This document shows, piece by piece, positions 42,592 through 50,230 of a stretch of DNA of 50,230 bases. A program made the translations under genes and the position numbers. The stretch spans positions 1-50,230 of the forward strand of contig DATLFP010000028.1 in assembly GCA_035540955.1 (NCBI GenBank), in the 5' to 3' direction. Numbering within the stretch: position 1 is the first letter of the stretch; each line of letters begins with the position of its first letter. The notes beneath the pieces are model-generated. The model did no database searches. It was not told the DNA's origin and was given only the letters and a program-made list of their open reading frames with translations. This stretch comes from DATLFP01 sp035540955. Lineage in GTDB: Bacteria > Actinomycetota > Acidimicrobiia > Acidimicrobiales > CADCSY01.

Positions 42592-42963
42592 CTACCCGGC
42601 GCCCGGGCCGTGCTCGGGACCCCACACCGTCGATGCCCCCTCCGCAGGAGCGTCGAAGGTGTCGGTCGCCTGGATCGGCGTGCCGCCGACGCCGCCGACG
42701 CGGCCGGTGCTGCCACTGCCGGCGGGGCCGCCGGTGGCCGCGACCCCGGTCGAGCCCGTGCCGGTCCCGACCGTGCCCGAGCCCGTCGAGCCGGCGGTGC
42801 CGTCCGAGCCGCCGGCGATGGGGTTGCCGGCACCGACGAACTGCGGGCCGCCTCCACCGCCGTTGCCGTTGCCGGGCATCAGGATCACGAGCGCCGCCAG
42901 CACGACGATCACGCCGAGCGTCGGACCGTAGCGGTCCATCAGCTCCTTCATCGTGAGGTTCAT
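42592..42963 (-). CDS. Membrane anchor and linker of the LIV substrate-binding protein, cut off by TAG
   Basis: 123 codons: a hydrophobic helix (GVIVVLAALVILMPG, about 17-31), a Gly/Thr/Ser-rich flexible linker (about 34-100), and the start of the receptor domain (ATDTFDAPAEGASTVWGPEHGPG) before the TAG. The next codons in the same frame continue the receptor, so this is the N-terminal part of the neighbouring gene and not an independent protein. An extracytoplasmic receptor tethered by an N-terminal helix and linker is the inferred design. The ATG at 42963 has a G-rich ribosome-binding site (GGGGGG) 6 nt upstream. Confidence 0.75.
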   Translation of the reverse strand: MNLTMKELMDRYGPTLGVIVVLAALVILMPGNGNGGGGGPQFVGAGNPIAGGSDGTAGSTGSGTVGTGTGSTGVAATGGPAGSGSTGRVGGVGGTPIQATDTFDAPAEGASTVWGPEHGPGAG

Positions 42964-43048
42964 CGCCTACCCCCCGCAGGCCAAGACGCGCCCCCGGACC
43001 CCCAGGTGCGCCATCCGCGAGGTTCGTGGCTGTGATGGCCGGTTCCTG

Positions 43049-43077
43049 CCGAAACTGAGCCATCTGTCACATTTCGG
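43049..43077. promoter_or_regulatory. Inverted repeat in the divergent LIV intergenic region
   Basis: CCGAAA (43049-43054) and TTTCGG (43072-43077) are separated by 17 nt, overlapping a second pair GATGGC (43034-43039) and GCCATC (43059-43064). It lies midway between the receptor and permease starts. The arms are short, so an operator is only a possibility. Confidence 0.25.
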
Positions 43078-43134
43078 GAAGGAGGTCGGGCGGCCGGCGC
43101 CGAACCGGAACAGCGTTCAGGACTGGGGGGTCAT

Positions 43135-45363
43135 ATGACCGCGACGCTCGAGCGCGGTGGTGGCGGCTCTGTCGACGAGACGGAACCGATCGTCATCGAC
43201 GTCGATGAGCAGCCACCGAGCCGGGGCCCGGCCGCGGCCGCATCACGTCTTGATGCGGTGCTGCGCAACGAGCACGTCAAGTTCGGGCAGCGGGTGGCGT
43301 GTGCGGTCCTCGCCTTCCTGATCTTCACCAAGTTCGTCTTCCCGGCGCCCAACGCCATCCTGTTCCAGGGGGCGGTCCTCGGCTCCCTCTCGGCGCTCAT
43401 CGCCGTCGGCATCGTCCTCGTCTACCGGGCCAACCGCATCATCAACTTCGCGCAGGGCGACCTGGGTGCGGTGGCGGGCGTGCTCAGCGTCTCCCTGATC
43501 GTCGGCTACGAGTGGCCGTTCTGGCCGGCGCTGGTCGTCGGGCTCGCCGCCGGCATCGCGCTCGGTGCGGTCGTCGAATTCCTCTTCGTGCGTCGCTTCG
43601 CCAAAGCCCCGCGGCTGATCCTCACCGTGGCCACCATCGGCATCGCCCAGGTCCTCGCCGGCCTCCAGCTCATCATCCCCACGTGGTTCGGCTACAACAT
43701 CTCGCCCCAGAACTTCCCGCACCCGTTCGACTTCCGGTTCGAGTGGTCACCGCTGGTCTTCCGGGGCTCGCACCTGCTCGTGATCCTCACCGTGCCGTTC
43801 CTGGCGGTCGGGCTCAGCGTGTTCTTCAAGCGGACCCGCACCGGCAAGGCCGTCCGGGCGTCGGCCGAGTCGTCTGACCGCGCCCTGCTGCTCGGCATCC
43901 CCGTCAAGCGCATCGGCACCTACGTGTGGGTCATCGCCGCCCTGCTCTCGGCCCTCGCCGCCGTGCTGCGGGCGCCGATCGTGGGCATCCCCATCGGCGA
44001 GACGCTCGGCCCCACCCTCATGCTGCGGGCCATGGCCGCCGCCGTGATCGGCCGCATGGAGAACCTCACCGTCACCTTCTTCGCCGCCATCGGCATCGGC
44101 ATGATCGAGCAGGCCGTGCTCTGGGAGACGGGCCGCACCGCCGCCATCGACCCGGTGATCTTCGCCCTGGTGATGATCGCCCTCGTCGTGCAGAGCCGAG
44201 GGATCATCTCCCGGGCGGTCGAGCGCGGGCAGTCGACGTGGTCCTCGATCAAGGAGGTCCGCCCGATCCCGCCCGAGCTCCGCGACGTGCCGATCGTGCG
44301 GGGCACCCTGCTCGCGGTCAAGGTCTTCGTCGCCGGCCTGCTCATCATCGTCCCGCTCGGTCTCGGGCCCGGTCGGGTGAACCTGATGGCCTTCGGCGTG
44401 CTCACGGCCATGCTCGCCCTCTCGCTGGTCATCCTCACCGGCTGGGCCGGTCAGATCTCCCTCGGGCAGTGGGCCTTCGCCGGCTTCGGAGCGGCGATCA
44501 CCGGCACCATGGTCCAGGCGGGGTGGAACGTGTTCGTCGCCCTCGTGTGCGGCGCGCTGGTCGGCGCCGGTGTCTCCATCGCCGTGGGCATCCCCGCGCT
44601 GCGGATCAAGGGGCTGTTCCTGGCCGTCGCCACCCTGTCGTTCGCGCTGGCGGCCGGGAAGTTCTTCCTGAACCGGGAGTTCTTCGGCTTCGTGCCCACC
44701 GGGCGCATCCTGCGACCGACCCTGTTCGGCAAGTTCGACCTCGAGTCGGAGTACACGTTCTACTACTTCTGCCTGATCGTCCTCGGGCTCGTGCTGATGT
44801 CGCTGCGGTCGCTCCGATCGAGCCGAACCGGCCGCGTGCTGCTCGCCGTGCGCGAGAACGAGCGGGCCGTGCAGGCCTACGGGGTCAACCTCATCCGGGC
44901 CAAGCTCACCGCCTTCGCGCTGGCCGGGTTCCTCGCCGCGCTCATGGGCGGACTGCTGGCCCTGCACCAGCACAACATGCTCGGGAGCCAGCTGGCGCCG
45001 GAGAACAACTTCCGGCTCTTCAGCCTCGCCGTGGTGGGCGGGCTCGGCTCGCCGGTCGGCGTGCTCGTGAGCACGGGCGTGTTCACCGCCATCGACTTCT
45101 TCATCAACACGCCGGCCGTCAAGCTGGCCACCACCGGCTTCGGCTTGCTGCTCGTGCTGATGGTCTTCCCCGGCGGCCTCGGCGGGATCATCTACGACGG
45201 GCGCGACAACCTCTTGAAGCGCTACGCCGAGCGCAAGGGCATCTACGTGCCCAGCCTTGTCGCCGACACCCGGGTGGAGGACGTCCCACCAGACGAAGAG
45301 GCCGTGCTGGTCGGGGCCGGTGAAGGATCCGAGCACCTCGCTGACCGGGAGGGGTCCTCGTGA
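43135..45363 (+). CDS. Fused LivH-LivM-type ABC permease
   Basis: 742 residues. After a ~50-residue cytoplasmic N-terminus, residues of about 55-360 are a LivH-type permease (VYRANRIINFAQGDLGAVAG, KAVRASAESSDRALLLGIPV). About 385-700 are a LivM-type permease (SLVILTGWAGQISLGQWAFAG, RTGRVLLAVRENERAVQAYGV, LAALMGGLLALHQ). In the classical system these are two proteins that form the transmembrane heterodimer; here they are one chain. The role is uptake of branched-chain amino acids, amides or similar small acids. G-rich ribosome-binding site before the ATG. The GTGA overlap with the next gene implies coupled translation. Confidence 0.92.
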   Translation: MTATLERGGGGSVDETEPIVIDVDEQPPSRGPAAAASRLDAVLRNEHVKFGQRVACAVLAFLIFTKFVFPAPNAILFQGAVLGSLSALIAVGIVLVYRANRIINFAQGDLGAVAGVLSVSLIVGYEWPFWPALVVGLAAGIALGAVVEFLFVRRFAKAPRLILTVATIGIAQVLAGLQLIIPTWFGYNISPQNFPHPFDFRFEWSPLVFRGSHLLVILTVPFLAVGLSVFFKRTRTGKAVRASAESSDRALLLGIPVKRIGTYVWVIAALLSALAAVLRAPIVGIPIGETLGPTLMLRAMAAAVIGRMENLTVTFFAAIGIGMIEQAVLWETGRTAAIDPVIFALVMIALVVQSRGIISRAVERGQSTWSSIKEVRPIPPELRDVPIVRGTLLAVKVFVAGLLIIVPLGLGPGRVNLMAFGVLTAMLALSLVILTGWAGQISLGQWAFAGFGAAITGTMVQAGWNVFVALVCGALVGAGVSIAVGIPALRIKGLFLAVATLSFALAAGKFFLNREFFGFVPTGRILRPTLFGKFDLESEYTFYYFCLIVLGLVLMSLRSLRSSRTGRVLLAVRENERAVQAYGVNLIRAKLTAFALAGFLAALMGGLLALHQHNMLGSQLAPENNFRLFSLAVVGGLGSPVGVLVSTGVFTAIDFFINTPAVKLATTGFGLLLVLMVFPGGLGGIIYDGRDNLLKRYAERKGIYVPSLVADTRVEDVPPDEEAVLVGAGEGSEHLADREGSS

Positions 45364-48300
45364 AGCGACCGAAGATCGACGGCCTGCTGGGCGGAGCGCC
45401 GCTCGTTCCTCTCGCCATCCTCTTCGGCTTCAACGCCGTCGACGAGCTCGATCGCACGATCTTCGGCATCCTCCTGCCCGAGATCAAAGACGACTTCGGC
45501 CTCGACCTGGCGTTCGTCACCGGCCTCATCGGGTTCGTCGGGCTCGTCGCGTTGCTGGGCCAGGTGTTCGTGGGGTTCTACGGCGACCGCGGCCCGCGGG
45601 TGAAGATCTCGATCGCCGGCGCGTCGACGTGGGCGATCTTCACCTTCCTCACCGGCCTGGCGCCGACGGTCGTGTTCCTGGCGATCATGCGGGCCGGCTC
45701 GGGTCTCGGCAAGGCCGTGAACGACCCGATGCACAGCTCGCTCATCGCCGACTACTACGCGCCCGAGCAGCGGGTGCGCGCCTACTACTGGTACCGGATC
45801 GCCAACAACGTCGGGCAGATCGCGGGGCCGCTCATCGGCGGCGTGCTCGCCTTCTACTTCGGGTGGCGGTTCCCGTTCCTGCTCTTCGCCATCCCGACCG
45901 TCGTGCTCGTCGTCATCGCCGCCAAGAAGCTGAAGGAGCCGGTCCGGGGTCGCTGGGAGCGGTCGGCAGCCGGCGGCGACGCCGAGCTCACGATGGTCGA
46001 GGACGTTCCGCCGAGCTTCGCGGAGGCGTGGAAGACGGCGCACTCGGTGCGGACGCTGAAGCGGATCTTCATCTCGCTGCCGTGGTTCGCCGCGGCGCTG
46101 TTCGGGCTCGTGGCGTTCTACGCCCTCTACTACGACGAGGTCTTCGGGCTCAACGAGGCCAGCCGCGGGTTCCTCCAGGCCGCGGTCGAGCCGGCCCAGA
46201 TCGTCGGTGCCCTCTACGGCATCAAGCTCGTGTCGCGGCTGTTCCTCCGCGACCCGGGCCTCATCCTGAAGCTGCTGGCCGTCGGCGGGTGCGGCGTCGC
46301 CGGCGGTCTGCTGATCATGGCGGTCGCCCCGAACCTGGCCGTCGCCATCGCCGGCAACGCCATCGCGTCCGCCTCGGCGGCCCCGCTCACCGCCGGCCTC
46401 TACGCCACGATGTCGCTGGTCACGCCGCCCCGCATCCGCAGCATGAGCTTCGGCATCGCGGCCCTGTGGTTCATGCCCGGTCTGCTGCTGCTCCCGGTCG
46501 TGGGGGCGATGGCCGACAACATCGGGATCCGCGGCGGCATCGCGCTGATGGCGCCGATCTTCCTCATCGGGTCGTTCCTCATCGCGTCGAGCGGCGCGTT
46601 CGTCAGGGACGACATGCTGCGGGTGCAGACCGCGGCCCTGGCCCAGGCCGAGATCCGGCGCTCCCGCGAGGAGGGCGACCCGAAGCTGCTCGTGTGCCGC
46701 GGGCTCGACGTCGCCTACGGCCAGACCCAGGTGCTCTTCAACGTCGACTTCCACGTCGACGACGGTGAGATCGTCGCCCTCCTCGGCACCAACGGGGCCG
46801 GCAAGTCGACGCTGCTGTCGGCGATCTCGGGTCTCGTCGAGCCGTCCGGCGGCGCCATCGTGTTCGACGGGAAGGACATCACGATCAAGCCCGCCAACGA
46901 GACCGTCGGCGAGGGCATCGTCATGGTCCCCGGCGGCAAGGGCGTGTTCCCGACCCTGACCGTCGAGGAGAACCTCGAGCTCGCCGGGTGGCTGTTCAAC
47001 CACGACAAGGCCCACGTCGAGGCGGCGACGGCCAAGGTCCTCGAGTACTTCCCGATCCTGAAGCAGCGGTGGAACGAGAAGGCCGGGAACATGTCCGGCG
47101 GCGAGCAGCAGATGCTCACCCTCGGCCAGGCGTTCATCGCCAAGCCGAAGCTCCTCATGATCGACGAGCTGTCGCTCGGTCTCGCGCCGGTGATCGTCGA
47201 GCAGCTGCTCGAGATCGTGGAGGCCATCCACGCCCAGGGGACCACGATCATCCTCGTGGAGCAGTCGGTGAACGTCGCCATCACCGTCGCCAAGCGGGCG
47301 GTGTTCATGGAGAAGGGTGAGGTCCGCTTCGACGGGCCCACCGCCGGCCTCCTCGACCGGCCCGAGATCCTCCGGGCCGTGTTCTTGCAGGGGGCGGCGG
47401 CCGGCCAGGACGCGGTGACCAACGGCGACGGGGCCGGCGGGCCCACCGACGACGGCGACGCTGGCGGGGGCGACGGGATGGCGGTCGCGGGACCTCGGCG
47501 GTTCGTCCGCGGCGACGCGCGACCGATCCTCGAGACGAAGAGCCTGAGCGTCTCCTTCGGCGGGATCCGCGCCGTCAGCGACGTCGACCTCCGCCTGAGC
47601 GAGGGGGAGATCCTCGGCCTGATCGGGCCCAACGGCGCCGGCAAGACCACGATCATGGACCTCGTCTCCGGCTTCCTCGTCCCGACCCAGGGACGGGTGT
47701 TCTTCGAAGGCAAGGAGATCACGGCGCTGTCGCCCGACCTCCGCGCCATGCAGGGGCTGGGCCGCTCGTTCCAGGACGCCCGGCTCTTCCCCGCGCTGAC
47801 GGTCGTGGAGAACCTGGCGATCGCCCTCGAGCGCCACATCGAGACCCGCGACCCCATCGCGGCTGCGCTGATGTCGCCGGCGACGCGCGTGTCGGAGCAG
47901 CACGTCCGAACTCGCGTGGACGAGCTCGTCGACCTGATGAACCTGGGGGCGTTCGCCAACAAGTTCGTCTCCGAGCTGTCGACCGGCACCCGCCGGGTCG
48001 TGGACATCGCCTGCTCGCTGGCGCACGGTCCAAGCGTGCTGCTGCTCGACGAGCCGTCGTCGGGCATCGCCCAACGGGAGACCGAGGCGCTGGGACCCGT
48101 GCTGCGCAACATCCGGGCGCAGACCGGCGCCGCTCTGCTCGTGATCGAGCACGACATGCCACTCATCCAGTCGATCTCCGACCGGCTCGTCGCGCTCGAG
48201 CTCGGGACCGTCATCGCCGAGGGTGCGCCCGACGAGGTGATCACCCACCCGCGGGTCGTCGAGTCCTACCTCGGGGAGTCGGCGGCGGTGATCAACCGCT

Positions 48301-48446
48301 CCGGTATCGGCGGCGGCGACACCGGAGCGAAGCGGAAGGCGAAGACCGGGAAGACCTCGTCGAAGGCGAAGTCGGCGACGGCGGCCGCGAAGAAGGCGAG
48401 CGCACCGCGACGGCGGGAGAAGCTGGTGGCGGGAGGCCGGCGATGA
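45360..48446 (+). CDS. MFS transporter - LivF - LivG triple-fusion protein
   Basis: 1028 residues. About 1-415 form a major-facilitator domain (motif-A-like GFYGDRGPRVK, many hydrophobic helices). About 440-675 are a LivF-type ATPase (Walker A GTNGAGKST, signature MSGGEQQ, Walker B LLMIDELS, VEQ in place of the H-loop). A Gly/Asp-rich linker (676-715) leads to a LivG-type ATPase (about 722-970; Walker A GPNGAGKTT, signature LSTGTRR, Walker B LLLDEPSSG, H-loop IEHDMP). The tail (990-1022) is Lys/Ala-rich. It can power the fused LivHM upstream. What the MFS part adds (a second substrate route, or a scaffold) is unknown. GTG start. Confidence 0.9.
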   Translation: MKRPKIDGLLGGAPLVPLAILFGFNAVDELDRTIFGILLPEIKDDFGLDLAFVTGLIGFVGLVALLGQVFVGFYGDRGPRVKISIAGASTWAIFTFLTGLAPTVVFLAIMRAGSGLGKAVNDPMHSSLIADYYAPEQRVRAYYWYRIANNVGQIAGPLIGGVLAFYFGWRFPFLLFAIPTVVLVVIAAKKLKEPVRGRWERSAAGGDAELTMVEDVPPSFAEAWKTAHSVRTLKRIFISLPWFAAALFGLVAFYALYYDEVFGLNEASRGFLQAAVEPAQIVGALYGIKLVSRLFLRDPGLILKLLAVGGCGVAGGLLIMAVAPNLAVAIAGNAIASASAAPLTAGLYATMSLVTPPRIRSMSFGIAALWFMPGLLLLPVVGAMADNIGIRGGIALMAPIFLIGSFLIASSGAFVRDDMLRVQTAALAQAEIRRSREEGDPKLLVCRGLDVAYGQTQVLFNVDFHVDDGEIVALLGTNGAGKSTLLSAISGLVEPSGGAIVFDGKDITIKPANETVGEGIVMVPGGKGVFPTLTVEENLELAGWLFNHDKAHVEAATAKVLEYFPILKQRWNEKAGNMSGGEQQMLTLGQAFIAKPKLLMIDELSLGLAPVIVEQLLEIVEAIHAQGTTIILVEQSVNVAITVAKRAVFMEKGEVRFDGPTAGLLDRPEILRAVFLQGAAAGQDAVTNGDGAGGPTDDGDAGGGDGMAVAGPRRFVRGDARPILETKSLSVSFGGIRAVSDVDLRLSEGEILGLIGPNGAGKTTIMDLVSGFLVPTQGRVFFEGKEITALSPDLRAMQGLGRSFQDARLFPALTVVENLAIALERHIETRDPIAAALMSPATRVSEQHVRTRVDELVDLMNLGAFANKFVSELSTGTRRVVDIACSLAHGPSVLLLDEPSSGIAQRETEALGPVLRNIRAQTGAALLVIEHDMPLIQSISDRLVALELGTVIAEGAPDEVITHPRVVESYLGESAAVINRSGIGGGDTGAKRKAKTGKTSSKAKSATAAAKKASAPRRREKLVAGGRR

Positions 48447-49291
48447 GGCGGGCGGCCGCCGGCATCGTGCTCGCCGCACTCGTCCTGGCAGTGGTGCCGC
48501 CGGCCTCGGCCACCGTGACCGCGACCGGATGGTGGACCCGCTCGCCGACGGCGTCGGCGCCCGAGGGGGGCGTGGCGGTGGCGAACGCGCCGGACGGGCC
48601 GCTGACCGTGGCGGCCGTGGCCGTCGACCTCGGCGACGGCGTGTCCTCGGCGACCCTCACCCTCGAGCAGACCGGGGGCGCGGCGCCCGCCGGCTCCCAG
48701 ATCGTCGTGTGCGCGCTGTCGAGCACCTTCACCGCCGCCGCCGGCGGGCCGATGGAGGAGGCGCCCGCCACCACCTGCGACCGCGCGTCGGTCCCGCTCA
48801 CGGCGAGCGACACCACCTGGCGGGCCAACGTGGGCGAGCTGGTCGGCGACCGATCGGGGACGGTGGCGCTGGCGATCGTGCCGGTCGCCGGGAGCGTCAG
48901 CCTCTGGGACCTCCAGTTCGACCGACCGTCGGTCGCAACAACCCCGGCGGCGGGGTCGTCGTCGTCACCGTCGGCTGATCCCTTCCCCACGGCCACGACC
49001 ACGGCTCCGCGTCCGTCACCGGCGCCGAACCAGAGCCCGCCGGCCACGTTCGCCGTGCCGCAGCCGCCGTCCGTGGGCGCACCCGCCACGACCGTCCCGG
49101 TCGAGGAGGAGATGACCACGACCACCGAGGCCGGCATCGCCAACCTCGCGGTCGGCGCGCCGACGTCCGCCGGCGGTGCCGGGGAGGGCCGGCCGATCGG
49201 TCAAGCGATCAGCATGGTGCTCATCGCGGCGGTCGTGGGCGTCGGCGCCGGCGTCGCCCACCGCGTGGCGGCCGCCCGCCTCCGGGTCTGA
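48443..49291 (+). CDS. Exported surface protein with stalk and C-terminal membrane anchor
   Basis: 282 residues. Signal peptide (MRRAAAGIVLAALVLAVVPPASA), a beta-rich domain with two Cys pairs or single cysteines (about 25-165, VVCALSS and TTCDRAS), a Pro/Thr/Ser-rich stalk (about 168-235) and a C-terminal transmembrane helix (SMVLIAAVVGVGAGVAHRV) with a basic end. Translation is coupled to the transporter fusion by an ATGA overlap, so it probably belongs to the uptake system, perhaps as a surface cofactor. No known family is recognised. GGGAGG precedes the ATG. Confidence 0.75.
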   Translation: MRRAAAGIVLAALVLAVVPPASATVTATGWWTRSPTASAPEGGVAVANAPDGPLTVAAVAVDLGDGVSSATLTLEQTGGAAPAGSQIVVCALSSTFTAAAGGPMEEAPATTCDRASVPLTASDTTWRANVGELVGDRSGTVALAIVPVAGSVSLWDLQFDRPSVATTPAAGSSSSPSADPFPTATTTAPRPSPAPNQSPPATFAVPQPPSVGAPATTVPVEEEMTTTTEAGIANLAVGAPTSAGGAGEGRPIGQAISMVLIAAVVGVGAGVAHRVAAARLRV

Positions 49292-49317
49292 CCCCTCCGG
49301 GATCGGGTGGGGTCAGA
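49287..49317. terminator. Bidirectional hairpin over both stop codons
   Basis: TCTGACCCC (49287-49295) and GGGGTCAGA (49309-49317) form a perfect 9-bp stem with a 13-nt loop. The TGA of the surface protein and the stop of the convergent glycosidase both lie within the stem. Confidence 0.5.
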
Positions 49318-50230
49318 TGATCTCGCGGGCGTCGCGGTCGGGGAGCGGGGGATAGGGCGCCAGCGGGAGGGTCTGGTACCAGTAGGCCACGGTGGCGATG
49401 TCGTCCTGCAGCTGCAGGTAGCGGGGGCCGCGCCGCCAGCCGAGCGCCTGCATCGTGATGCGCAGGTCGGAGCGGAACCGGATGGGATCGGTGAGGTGCC
49501 ACCGGTACATGCCGAAGCGCTGCTGGCTGCGGTAGGTGCCGTCGGGCCGGAGCACCTGGGGCATGCCGGCGTACGGGGTGGTGAACTCCCGGTACTGGCC
49601 CTCGACGTCGAAGTTGTAGGACCCGCAGAAGTAGTCCTCGGTGCCGGTGCCGCAGATGGTCGGGAACTCGCCGTCGCCGTCGATGAAGAACTTCAGCTCG
49701 CCCTCACCCCACCAGCCGCTGTTGTTGACGCCCCACGCGCAGTAGGTGCCGACGTACTGGCCCCGACCCTGCACGCCGTCGAGGATGGTGACGACCTCGC
49801 CCTTGGGGAGCGGGTTCACCCGCCGCCACTGCGCGCAGAAGTAGGCGGCGTCCTCGGGCACGTCGGTCACCGAGTAGGTGATCTGGTAGTAGAGCGTCCG
49901 CTGCTCCTCGCTCTCGTTCGTGAGCGTGATGCGGGCCCGCGTGCGGAACGGCATCTCCCAGTAGCAGTTGAAGCTGCGGCCGGGGTTGACGCACACGGCG
50001 AGGCTCGAGACCTGCGCGTAGGTGTCCCACCCGCAGGCGAAGAAGTCGCCGACCGGGCACTCGACCGCCGGCTGCGGATCGTCGTCCCAGTACATGCGCA
50101 GGATCTGGTTGCGCCACCCGCCGGTCGGGGTGAGCCAGATGTGCTGGATGGCGCCCGAGCCGGTGATGTCGGCCATCACGAACTCCTCGCCGGGCTCGAT
50201 GTGCACCGACGGCGACACCTTCCAGCCCTG
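49313..50230 (-). CDS. GH172 (DUF2961) glycoside hydrolase, 5' end outside the window
   Basis: The frame is open to the window edge, so the N-terminus is missing. The visible ~305 residues match DUF2961, now glycoside hydrolase family 172: ADITGSGAIQHIWLTPTGGW, RMYWDDDPQPAVECPVGDFFACGW, FNCYWEMPF and GTGTEDYFCGSYNF, whose Glu is likely catalytic. Characterised members are exo-acting on D-arabinofuranose or D-fructofuranose residues, including mycobacterial-type arabinan. It converges on the surface protein of the LIV locus. No signal peptide can be judged from this part. Confidence 0.88.
   Translation of the reverse strand, partial: QGWKVSPSVHIEPGEEFVMADITGSGAIQHIWLTPTGGWRNQILRMYWDDDPQPAVECPVGDFFACGWDTYAQVSSLAVCVNPGRSFNCYWEMPFRTRARITLTNESEEQRTLYYQITYSVTDVPEDAAYFCAQWRRVNPLPKGEVVTILDGVQGRGQYVGTYCAWGVNNSGWWGEGELKFFIDGDGEFPTICGTGTEDYFCGSYNFDVEGQYREFTTPYAGMPQVLRPDGTYRSQQRFGMYRWHLTDPIRFRSDLRITMQALGWRRGPRYLQLQDDIATVAYWYQTLPLAPYPPLPDRDAREII

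Noticed and set aside
43031..43071. TGTGA ... TCACA resembling a CRP site upstream of the LIV permease
   Set aside because: The half-sites are 31 nt apart instead of 6, so they do not form a CRP operator.
45243..48479. Minus-strand open frame of 1078 codons opposite the transporter fusion
   Set aside because: It is Arg/His/Asp-rich with no recognisable domain, a by-product of GC-rich third positions on the coding strand. The plus strand encodes complete MFS and ABC domains.

Overview
This 50 kb window is very GC-rich, densely coded chromosomal DNA. GTG starts, 1-8 nt gene overlaps and apparently leaderless promoters are all frequent. The gene content points to a high-GC actinobacterium: two GAF-ANTAR regulators, a mycothiol-dependent isomerase-type protein, CYP124/125-like P450 with a one-cluster ferredoxin, LLM oxidoreductase and crotonase/CoA-transferase sets. 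The anchored substrate-binding protein and fused LIV-type transporter suggest class Acidimicrobiia in particular. That placement is an inference from gene families, because no rRNA or marker gene is present. I see no tRNA, rRNA, CRISPR array, transposase or phage gene.

Layout. (1) 1-3.8 kb: the 3' part of a Baeyer-Villiger-type flavin monooxygenase, a P450-ferredoxin operon, and a divergent siderophore-interacting-type flavoprotein. (2) 3.8-6.5 kb: a regulatory cassette (STAS protein, two GAF-ANTAR antiterminator-type proteins, a small anchored protein) behind two similar promoters and a hairpin-containing leader. (3) 6.5-18.6 kb: mixed metabolic and envelope genes (two cupins, methyltransferase, large secreted esterase, S4-type ion channel with an atypical pore, crotonase, serine hydrolase, CoA-binding protein, LPG-synthase-like flippase, acyltransferase-3/SGNH protein, membrane sensor-like protein). 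(4) 18.6-34.7 kb: a catabolic region with dienelactone hydrolase, thioesterases, TauD dioxygenase, SDR, CaiB CoA-transferase, crotonase, a second BVMO, D-aminoacylase-type amidohydrolase, LLM oxidoreductase, methyltransferase and a TPR-LuxR regulator. It looks like degradation of cyclic ketones, sterols or terpenoids through CoA thioesters. (5) 34.7-38 kb: a cobalt-type nitrile hydratase operon (beta, alpha, accessory) divergent from a compact HelD/UvrD-like ATPase. (6) 38-41 kb: a non-canonical SDR, an NAD-dependent epimerase and an anchored protein of unknown function. (7) 41-50 kb: an unusually fused LIV-type ABC uptake locus, followed by a surface-anchored protein and a GH172 (DUF2961) glycosidase that runs off the window.

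The most unusual item is the LIV locus. LivH and LivM are one polypeptide. The two ATPases LivF and LivG are fused to each other and to an N-terminal major-facilitator domain, in a 1028-residue protein with a Lys/Ala-rich tail. The divergent, membrane-anchored substrate-binding gene is interrupted by a single in-frame TAG. Other points are a TesB gene with a one-base deletion, a 47-nt hairpin element present twice with a compensatory base-pair change, a recurrent TANNNT-N6-RTG leaderless promoter pattern, and several enzymes with changed catalytic residues (first BVMO, one SDR, one crotonase).
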